Source: a virus. Taken from it: a stretch of 31,936 nt of DNA. Where the stretch lies: positions 1 to 31,936 of the IMG/VR virus record IMGVR_UViG_3300025668_000032. One strand, given 5' to 3'. Each line of letters starts with the position of its first letter. The first letter of the stretch is position 1. The notes beneath the pieces were generated by a model. It saw only the letters and a program-made list of their open reading frames with translations. It had not been told where the DNA came from and ran no database searches. This document shows positions 1-10,000 of this stretch, piece by piece. Made by a program: the position numbers and the translations under genes.

Positions 1-246
1 GTATTTGTAGATAATGTACCTGTTTTGATGTATTATGTTGAAAGTATGCCATTTGCTTTCGATGTCCTTGAAGACGAGGATAAAAATGACAAATGGATAT
101 TGGCAGAAGCAGCACTCAATGAAGAGTATACTATGGAGGACATCTTCAAGTATTCTGATTACTTAATTGCTGAAGAATGCCACCCTGTATTATTTGATCT
201 AGATATCGTTAACCCTGAAGTTTTGCCCGATGAACACATTTCTTGA
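1..246 (+). CDS. Unknown acidic protein, C-terminal part (5' end outside window)
   Basis: The frame is open from the first base, so the gene very probably begins upstream and only its last 81 codons are present. A TTG at 25 and an ATG at 28 lie inside the open frame and need not be starts. The visible part is rich in Asp and Glu, ends in the segment DIVNPEVLPDEHIS, and has no membrane segment or motif I recognise. It overlaps the following cpeT gene by 17 bases, so the two are probably translated together. No function can be assigned. Confidence 0.6.
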   Translation, partial: VFVDNVPVLMYYVESMPFAFDVLEDEDKNDKWILAEAALNEEYTMEDIFKYSDYLIAEECHPVLFDLDIVNPEVLPDEHIS

Positions 247-754
247 ATTACTTGAAGGTCACTTCTCTAATAAAAAACAAGCACAGGGTCATCCCACTCG
301 TTATGCTCACATTCACATTAAGCATGTAAAGATTGGAAAGACGAGGTTTTATGGTGAGCAAGCATATAATTATGCACGTCAAAGACCATATCGTCAATTT
401 GTTATTGATGTAATTGAAGAAGATGGTAAATATCGTCTGAAGAATTACGAACTGAATGCACCAGATCGTTTTGTTGGTTGTAAAAATCTAGAAGCAATTT
501 CTGATACACACTTGACATACCGTGAGGGTTGTGATATTATATTTGAACAAGCGGGAGAGAAGACATTTAAAGGTGGCACTTCTACTTGTGAATGTTATGT
601 TCAGTGGCAAGGTAAACAAACTTTCCTAGAAAATAATATTCTGTTGACTGATACTGAATATCAAGTTATTGATATTGGTAGAGATGTCGAAACCAAACAA
701 AAAGTTTGGGGATCAAACTGGGGTCATCTCAAGTTTGATCGTATGCCAGATTAG
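230..754 (+). CDS. cpeT: CpeT/CpcT-type phycobilin lyase (auxiliary metabolic gene)
   Basis: T-type lyases attach phycobilin chromophores to a cysteine of phycobiliprotein beta subunits in cyanobacterial light-harvesting antennae. The 174-residue protein has the family's features in order: FYGEQAYNYARQRPYRQ near residues 40-55, a KNYELNAPDRFVGC segment, a GCDIIFE segment near 100, and a C-terminal DIGRDVETKQKVWGSNWG block near 148-165. It is somewhat shorter than typical cyanobacterial CpcT proteins of about 200 residues, as is known for phage copies. Phage CpeT is known from marine cyanophages, where it is thought to adjust host pigment handling during infection. The start is the ATG overlapping the upstream gene. 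Its last codons and stop lie inside the tRNA-Thr gene. Confidence 0.88.
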   Translation: MNTFLELLEGHFSNKKQAQGHPTRYAHIHIKHVKIGKTRFYGEQAYNYARQRPYRQFVIDVIEEDGKYRLKNYELNAPDRFVGCKNLEAISDTHLTYREGCDIIFEQAGEKTFKGGTSTCECYVQWQGKQTFLENNILLTDTEYQVIDIGRDVETKQKVWGSNWGHLKFDRMPD

Positions 755-818
755 CTCAGTTGGATAGAGCAGTGCTTTTGTAAAGCAAAGGTCAACAGTT
801 CGAGTCTGTTATCTGGCT
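745..818 (+). tRNA. tRNA-Thr (UGU anticodon)
   Basis: A complete cloverleaf can be drawn. The acceptor stem GCCAGAT pairs with ATCTGGC, the D stem is GCTC/GAGC, the anticodon loop is TTTGTAA with anticodon TGT, and the T arm is AACAG-TTCGAGT-CTGTT. The anticodon stem GTGCT/AGCAA has one mismatch at its outer pair. The discriminator base is T and no CCA is encoded, so host CCA addition is needed. The first 10 bases overlap the 3' end of cpeT, whose TAG stop covers tRNA positions 8-10. It reads ACA codons, which are common in AT-rich phage genes. Confidence 0.93.
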
Positions 819-823
819 CTCAA

Positions 824-895
824 TCCTCCTTAGCTCAGCGGTAGAGCGGTTGACTGTTAATCAATTTGTCCCTGGTTCGATCCCAGGAGGGGGAG
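824..895 (+). tRNA. tRNA-Asn (GUU anticodon)
   Basis: The acceptor stem TCCTCCT pairs with AGGGGGA (one T-G wobble), the D stem is GCTC/GAGC, the anticodon arm is GTTGA-CTGTTAA-TCAAT with anticodon GTT, and the T arm is CCTGG-TTCGATC-CCAGG. The discriminator is G and CCA is not encoded. It lies five bases after the tRNA-Thr, so the two are probably cut from one transcript. It reads AAC and AAT, and Asn is abundant in the structural proteins that follow. Confidence 0.95.
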
Positions 896-997
896 TTATG
901 TATAGAACAACGTATAGAGAGCAGTTCAGTTATATTTTTCTGTGTTTTAAGGAAATAGTTAAGATGGCAGTTATGGGGGATAGATATAATCCTACCG

Positions 998-1005
998 TAT
1001 AAATA
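998..1005 (+). promoter_or_regulatory. T4-type late promoter (TATAAATA)
   Basis: An exact TATAAATA octamer sits 41 bases before the ATG of the giant virion gene, in the only sizeable gap of this part of the window (896-1046). In T4-like phages this octamer is the -10 element of late promoters recognised by the gp55 sigma factor. Transcription from about 1012-1018 would give a leader of about 30 bases. Inverted repeats ACCGAA (1007-1012) and TTCGGT (1029-1034) flank the likely start point and could form a small hairpin. It probably drives the giant gene and perhaps the adhesion genes behind it. Confidence 0.75.
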
Positions 1006-1046
1006 TACCGAAGAGAATCCTAGCAGCATTCGGTCGGAATAATACT

Positions 1047-4000
1047 ATGCCACTAACAAGACTGGACAACCTGATTACCAGCAAAACAGGTAAATATCTT
1101 TATGTTTCTCCAGACGATTTCAATGCGTCGGATGAACTGAACAACAGGGGTAATTCACCTGTTAGACCTTTCAAGAGCATTCAGCGTGCTTTCTTGGAAG
1201 TGGCAAGATATTCTTATCTGCCTGGTGTAGATAATGATAGATTTGACCAGTTCACCATCATGCTAATGCCTGGTGAGCACTTTATTGATAACCGTCCTGG
1301 TGTAGTAGATACCAGTGTTATTGATGTTTTTGGTTTCGATGATACAAATAATGAGTGGACTGACAACTCTATTCTAGATCTGTCTAATCCAGACAACATC
1401 TTCTATAAATTCAACAACACTGAGGGTGGTGCAATTATCCCTCGTGGTACTTCTCTTGTCGGTTATGACCTTCGTAGAACGATGGTCAAGCCTCTGTATG
1501 TTCCCGATCCTGCTGACTCTAGAGAAAAGCGTTCTGCCATCTTCAATGTAACTGGTGGTTGTTACTTCTGGCAGTTTACTATCAAAGATGGTGAAACAAC
1601 TTCACTGTCTCCTCTCTACAACCCTAACGCTGCCGTACCTAGTGGTGAGGTATACTATTCTAAGGATGACTTCACTAAGAAGACTGCTCCTAACTACTCT
1701 CACCACAAACTAACTGTATTTGAGTATGCAGATAAAGAAGAACTGCAACTCCTTTATAGAAAGATTGCAAAGGCATTCTCTGCATTCCAACCAACTATTG
1801 ATGATCCTGGCGAATTCGATGTAAGAGTACAGGAGAACAGAATTGTAGGTCCACTGTCTGACTCTAGAGCAATCGAAAGTCTACAGTTTGATGACGCTAC
1901 ATCTGATCCATCAATCCCTGGTTCTAACGTTAGAGTTACTGTAACAACTAAAATTGACCATGGTTACTTTGCTGGTCAGTCTGTTGCTGTTCTCAACACA
2001 GAGATTGATGATAAACTAGAGGGAACATTTAATATTGCCTCTATTGATCCTACTGATGGTAGAAAGTTTACTTACTTTGTATTTGGTGAAGTAGTATCTA
2101 CAATTGGTCCTGGTTCTAACGCTGGTGCAAGTGGCATTCAACCAGGAGATGTTCTTGACATCACATCTTCTCCTGCACTTGGTCAGAATGCATTGACCCT
2201 AGCAGAAGTTGATTCTGTTGAATCTGCATCACCATATGTCTTTAACTGCTCTATCCGCTCTACGTGGGGTATTTGTGGTATCTGGGCAAATGGTCTTAAG
2301 GCAACAGGCTTTAAGTCAATGGTTATCGCTCAGTATACGGGCGTTTCGCTTCAGAAGGATGACAGAGCATTCATCCGCTACGACGAGTTTAGCAATACAT
2401 TTAACCAAGCATCTCTGAAAGATGCATTTGATAGCATCCCTTATCACACTAAGGGTGATTCTTTCTGGAAAGATGAGTGGCGTAACTTCCACGTTCGTGC
2501 TTCTGAAGATGCATTCATCCAGAACGTTTCTATCTTCGCTGTTGGTTTTGCTGATCACTTCCTAATGGAAAGTGGCGGTGACATGTCTATCACCAACTCG
2601 AACTCCAACTTCGGTAATACATCACTTCATGCAATCGGTCACAAAGGATTTGCATTTAATAGTGACAAAGGTGGTTATATTGATTCTATCATTCCTCCTC
2701 AGCAAATTGAGACGACTGATAAGAAGATTAATTACTACCCATTCAATATCCCTGCAACACTCACAGGTGTTGAAGGTATCCAAACAGAATCTTTCGGTAA
2801 CCTAGTATATAACGATACTAGATTATATCTAGATTCTAATGATGATGCGCTGCTACCATCTAAGCGTCCTGCTGTATCTATTGATGGATACAGACTTGGT
2901 GCTAGACAGAACGAAAAGATTTTCGTTAAGTTAGAAAAAGCATATGATGGTGATGATCAAGAGTATAGTGCAGAGATTGAACCTGCAGGTTTCATCAAGT
3001 ATATTGCTAAACCTGATATTTTAGCACCTAGCGGTGGTACAATTGACAACTTGGCATTAGATTCTGCTAATCTAATTGAAGCAAACAGAACGTTCTTCCA
3101 AGAAGAAGTCTTTGGATATGTTCTAGAGAAGTACCCATACTTACAGAACATTTCTTATGTCAACCCTGGTCTAGATCCTGACTCTAACCGTTACTTTGAT
3201 GCTCGTAATCTAATTCTCTCCAATAGAGATGAGATTATCAATACAGCATACGACTCAATGTATACTGCATTTGGTCCTGCTGGTGAGAACAACGCTCAGT
3301 TCCTTGCTGGTAACGACGAGACTAAGTGTAAGCGTGACATCGGACATATTGTTGACGCTATTGCAGAAGACCTCAGAGACGGTGGTAACAGCAATATCAT
3401 CAACGCTACTAAGTTCTACTTCAATGCGGATGGTTCACCTCTTGCTAATGGTCTAGTTGGTGAAGAAAGATTTGCTATCTTTGCATTTAAGAGAGCTCGT
3501 GATCTCTGTAAACTAGCAATTGCTAACCTCTTGACAGTAACTGATGCTACTGTTACTATCGATGCATCTAATGTTGTTGATCCTGCTGGTCGTTATAAGG
3601 ATTCTCGTAATCTAATCTTGGCGAACAAGTCGGACATTATTGATGCTGCAATTGCTGCTATCAATGCATACAATCCTACTTTTGTGTACCCAGGCGGTAG
3701 TGATACCAAGTGCCGTAGAGACTTAGGATTGATTGTTGACGCTGTTGCACAAGACCTCTGGTTTGGTGGTAACGAGTATTCTATTGCTGCTATTCAAGAA
3801 TACTTCGATAACAACGCACTTACTGCTGGTGGTGTTGATGGTGAGGTATCTGAGACTATTATTGCTTTATACAAACTGCAAGATCAGATGAACCTTGCGG
3901 TTAACAACCAACTAGCATCCACTGATTTAACTGTTACTTTAGATCAGACTGGTGATCCTGCTATTGTTTCTGATACTCATGCTAATGCATTCGAGACTAT

Positions 4001-7000
4001 CACTGAAAACAAGAAGTTCATTGCTAAGGAAGCATATGAGCGCATGAAGGATGTATATTCCAACACTCAGTATAGTTGGAATCCACAGGGAACTCTTGGT
4101 TGGACTCCTCGCCCTGGCACTACTGAGCAAGACTGCTTAGATGATGTTTATAACGTTGTTGATGAAATCCTATACAACCTCAAGTTTGGTGGCAATCACA
4201 AGGCATATGATGCCGCTGAGGTATATGTAACTAACCAGTTCAATGGTGAAGCAATCACTTCATTCCTAGATGAAGAGCGTGATGAAGCAGCAAGAGTCTT
4301 CACTGAGGCGAAGAGTGTTGCACTAGACGTGATGCGTAACATCACCGTTATCCCAACTAACTGGACACCTACAGGTGATAGTGTACAAACAAAAGATCTT
4401 ACACAAATTATTGATCCTAACAACCCAACTTGTTCTTCTGTTGAGGCAGCACTTGATACTCTCTTCGGTATCGTTCTGCAAGGTATTGGAACTGACGCTG
4501 GTGTAGGAAATCTTGGTGGTATTACAAGAACTGTACCTGCACAACCAACAACATATGTTGAAGGCAATTGCTCTGATGTTCTTGGTGGTATTGATAACCT
4601 AGTTGGTCTAATGATCGATGCATTGTATGCTGGTAACCTAGATGGTGTCCCTGCAGTTGACAATGGTAACTGGGATTGTGCTAACGTAAGAGGAACAATC
4701 CACACCCTAACTGATATCATTGTAGATGCTATCGATGCTGGTTCCTTAACTGGACTACCTGATGTATCCTCTGGAGCATTCATTGCTAATGCACAGATCT
4801 CCAAGTGCTATAGAGACGTTGGTATTATTACTGACGCAGTTATTAATGACCTACGTTTTGGTGGTAATCTTAACACCATCCAGGCTGGTGAAGCATACTT
4901 CATTGGTAACAACCTAGAGTACATCGATGGTGAGAAGAACGAGACTCTAGATGCATGGGATGCAATCAGACATCTTGCTATCTCTGCTCTACGTAACCAC
5001 ACCACTCAGGTAAATGGTTGTGCGTTAACAAACGGTAGTGCCATTGTTGATGTTGGTAGCAATACTGGTCTAACGATTGGTATGAGAGTTCAGCAGTATG
5101 ATCCTAATGATTTTACTTCTGATGCTCAGTTGATTGGTGGTTCTACACCAATCACCACCAATATTCCTGAAAATACTTTCATCAAGAAAAAGATTGGTAG
5201 CACACAGATTGAACTTGGTGTAGAGAATGCTAGACTAAACAGTGGTGCTACTGTTCCTGTACAGGGTCCTGGTGGAAGCAACATCACTCTCTACTTTACA
5301 TTAGAAAAAGGACAGTGGGCAGATACTCTACCTACAACTGATCTTACTATTTCTACTAGCAACGCAGGTTATCCCGAATGTGATAGTGTAGCATCTGCTG
5401 TTGATACTTTAATCGACAACATCACTACTATTATCAACAACGGTATTGGTTCGGTTGACCTTGTAGAAGCAACGGCAACTTCTTTTGATTATGCTACAAG
5501 AGCAACTGTCTTCACCATTGACATTGATGGAACTGGTGGTGCTAACCCCCACAAGTTTGAGACTGGTACTGCAGTAAGACTGGTTCCACGTCCACGTTGG
5601 GATTCAGAAGCACAGAAGTATGTTGAGGTTGACAAGCGTTTGGTAAGACTACCTAACGGATTTGAGACTAATAGAACTTATTATGTCATCGCTCCTGGTA
5701 GAAAAACTGCTCCATATGATTACTCTGGTGCTGCTCTATTCAATGGTAGCGATCAAACTAAGTTAATGCTTGCAGAAACCAGAGCAAATGCTGCTGCTGG
5801 TATCTACCTCTACTCATCTGAATCTGATACGATTGATGAGAATGTAGAAATTGATATGTACAAGTTTGTACTTGATGAGAAGTACGATCTTGATACTTAC
5901 AAGTGTCAATTAGACGTTGCTGTTGCTGGTGGAACAGCTGTTACTGGTGGTATTGTTGCTAATATTGCACACATCTTTGATGTTCCTAATGCAAGCACAA
6001 CTCCACAAAGAGTATTCTTCAGACAGATTAACGATTCCACACCACTGCCACTGCTTGCGGCAAACCTACAAGGTGACAATGCATCAGCAAACAGCAGCGA
6101 TTCTACTGCTGGTGTAGCAGATGATAACGGAAGACTTAACCCTGAGTTTGAATTCTACACTCGTTACGTTGTAAGTCTAGACAAACCAAACAAGGTATTC
6201 TGCATCTATAAGACACATGCAGACGCTATCAATGATACAAATAGAATCACCTTCCAGCAACTAAGTGATGCACAGTTCGTCGCTTATGCTAACAAGGCAC
6301 AGACTCCATTTGCATTTGACCCAAGAGGACAAGAGTATTCTAACAGTGAAACTGGTAGATGGTATATTAAGGTCAAAGATACATCCAGCACTTCTGATCA
6401 ATCAATTTACAGGGAAAGTATCCTCTGGAGAATTGGTCGCAACAGCGATGTTCGCACATCTCCTGATCCTAAGACTAATGATTCCTTCTACAAACGTCAG
6501 GAAGATGACAGAGATAAGGATGACAGAACATATAAGATTCGTTATGTCATTCCTAACTATCTTGAGGGTGTTAGAGATCCTATCAATGGATTTGTTCTTA
6601 AAACAAGGACTGACTCTACACGTAGACTAAGACCTCAGAGAATCCTACTGAAACCTGCACCTGGCAACTTTAAGTCAGATGCATTCTTCCAAAACGATAG
6701 AAACCCAGGTGAAAGAATTGGTTGGACTAGTAATGAGATCATCCAAAACTTAGGAACTATTAATAATGCCTACGATCCATACCGTAGAGATACTACTGGA
6801 GCAGGTGTTGATTATAGAAAGAGAATCACTACCGACAATAATGTTACCATGACTGTACAGTCTGGTAGACTAAGAGATGTTGATGGTGACAGATACTTAG
6901 AACTTAACGTATATGACTATGAACCAAACCCAGAGATTCCAGCACTAAACGGTTCTTCTTTTAGAACTGTCAAGATTACTGCTCCTCAGGGTGGATTCTT

Positions 7001-10000
7001 TGAAGTTAATAAGGCAATTGGAAGTGGTGTTCCTAGTGATCCTCACTATATTCAGTGGTCTGGTTTCAGTTCTGGTTCGGCATATGTCCATGCATATACC
7101 CAAGTTGGTTCTGATCATTACCTAATCATTAAGGGTGATGTCATCGATGGAAACCTAATCTACTCTCCATATACTAACACTAGATTCCAGCAGGGTGGCA
7201 TTTATGCTGACCTCCTAGATGATCCAGATATGGGTAAGTCTTTACCACTCAAGAGATTGATTGAGAAAGGTGAGGATGACTTATTCTACAAGCAGAATGG
7301 AGCACCTGTATATACTGTTACTCCTGGTGATATTATCAAGGAAGATGGATCCGAGAACAGATATGTTGTTGCTTCTGTTGAGGATTCTGGTGAGATTGAT
7401 GACACCTTCTATATCTTTGACATTGAGACACTACAGAGAAGAATTCCTAACCAGCAAGATGGTATTTACTATCTAACCGCTATCCGTGGTAACATTTCAC
7501 CATTACCTCTCGGTGCTGGTAACCAAAATAACTTCCGTAATTTTAAGTTCTCACAACCAATTTCTTATCTCTATCCACAGAACTATAAGAACGATCCTTA
7601 CTGGTTCACACACGCTGGTACAACTAACAGTGAGAAAGCATTTGCACAGGGTCTAATCGATCCACCAGCAACATACTCTGCTGCTGATAACTATGTACAT
7701 GGTCTAGTTAGAACCAACGATTCCAAGTCTTCAATGACTAAGGAAACAATCGTTGATCTAATTGATACACCTGCATTTAACCGTAACACTTACACTGGTG
7801 ACAATGCTATTGTTGCACAGGAAGGTAATGCTTCTGCTGGTGCTGAAGATAGACAGATTTCTCTTGCTGGTGACAGTGAAGTATTTGTTGACCAGAAGTG
7901 GTACGTTGAACTTCGTAGACCATCTATCGCTCGTGCTGGTAACCACACGTTTGAGTATCTTGGTTTCGGTCCTGGTAACTACTCCACTGGTCTCCCAGCA
8001 CGTCAGGAGATCGTCTTAACGGCGACTCAGGACTACTACGCTCAGGCGAAGCGTCAGGACGGTGGTATCGTCTTCTACACTGGTATTAACTCCAACGGTG
8101 AACTATACATTGGTAACCGTAAGATTAATGCTATCACTGGTGAGGAAGAGTTCCTTGAAAGAGCAGCACTAATTGATTCTGATGATGACGAAGATGATAT
8201 CAGTTCACTCGTTACCACCTTCGAGGTTCCTGTAACATTTAACCAGAATATTACAGTTAACGGTGGTGAAGGAGAACTGGTAAGTAACTTCAACTCACCA
8301 ATTACGATTAATGTTAATAATAGTGATCTAACTTTACAAGATTCTCCATTAATTATTCTGTCTAACGTAGATACTGAGAATCCTGATGGATCTAAGAACG
8401 ATCCTACCCTTGATAGAACTACCTTTGTACCACGTCAGAGTGGAGACATCTTCATTGGTAAGAATGAAGTTAAGGCAGCACTATTCCATCTCAATGCTAG
8501 AAAGAATGGTCAGTCTTACAGATTCCAGACACATACTACGCTTGAATTGGGTGGTCCTACTCCTACAAATGTAACTCCTAACCAATCATCCTTATATACT
8601 GCTGGATTAGGTGGCACTGCACTAGCTTCCAAGCAGAATGTCAAGTATGGTAGTTCTGGTGCATTTGTACTACCACAAGATGGTGATGTTCTACTCAAGG
8701 GTGGTTCTGTTGAAAGGTCTGGATCACTTGGTTGGATCTATGCAAACTACTTCACTCCTATTGCTAATGGAGAGATCTTTAACATCGAGTTTAATGGAAC
8801 CACTACTGTCAAGATTACTTGGAACATTGTAAACAGTGTACAGGTAACCAATGCTTCTCTTGGACTCAGGGAAACTTCTGCTATCAGAATTGAAAACTTC
8901 TATCCAGTTGGTACACTGAATGGAACATTTAACATTGATGCTAATGTAGTTATTGGTGGTGTACAAATTCCATTCGATCCAACTGATAGCTTCTGTTACA
9001 TTACTGTTGGCGAATCTATCTCTGGTGTATCTTATGACAATGATGGTGATGGTTCACTAGATGCTCCTACTACCAATCCAACCTGGGCAAACCTTGTATC
9101 TAACGCTGGTACTCCAATCAACGGTAGCACTCCTGCTCCTACTATGCAGTTCTCTACTGCTAACTGGAAGGAAGTTGGTGTTCTAGGTGGTGAGGCACTA
9201 AGAACTAAGACGGAGACTATTGGTGATTACAGACTAGGCATCAACACCGTTGCTGCTTCTGCACATACTGCATACGAGACGGCATTTGTTGATGTACATA
9301 CTGATCCAAAGGCAAACTTGGATGTTGTTGGTACTGCTTGGATTACTGGTAGAACCATTAACAATTACCTTAACGAACCATCTGGTTCTCTAATTGGTAA
9401 GACTGCAACTGGTGAGCGTAATGCTTTCTGGGTTGGTGGTGATAGAGACAATCCTGATGCTACCGCAACACTCAGAGTTGCAACCGATTTACAGAGAGTT
9501 GGTATTAATGTCTCATCTTCTGATGCTATACTCAACAAAACATTTGTTGTTGATGGTGATGTAAGATTTACTCAGACATTAACTATTGATAACGGTGTTA
9601 TTGATACTCCAAGCAACACATTTACATTAGCACCTTCAACTGCAACTGTAGATCTATTCCCTGAGGCAGTTACACTGTCTATTGCTAATGCATACGACGA
9701 TGCAACACAGCAATCTATCAACATCGGTAACAATGCTCCTTCTCAGATCCTTAAGTTTGGTGACGAAGCAACCAATAGTCTACTTTATATCCACAGCAAG
9801 TCTCAGAACTCTGTAATTGATATTGGTACTGTTGCAAGTGATGTTGCATACAACTCACAGATTTTTATGGGTGGTGCGTTTGCTAATCCAAACTCGCTGT
9901 TTAATATCCGTAACGCAAGACTGAAAGTTGATGGTGACATTCAACTTGGCACACCTTCCACTGGTGTTACCAAGATGTACTCCTTCACTCCAAAACTGGA

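Noticed and set aside
835-1029. Minus-strand open frame of 64 codons
   Set aside because: It lies antisense to the tRNA-Asn gene and the late promoter; the SWDRTRD-type peptide is a familiar artefact of reading tRNA genes backwards.
4196-4804. Minus-strand open frame of 202 codons inside the giant gene
   Set aside because: It is a shadow of the real + frame: low-complexity Ser/Thr/Pro/Val composition mirrors the forward codons, and there is no promoter or ribosome site.
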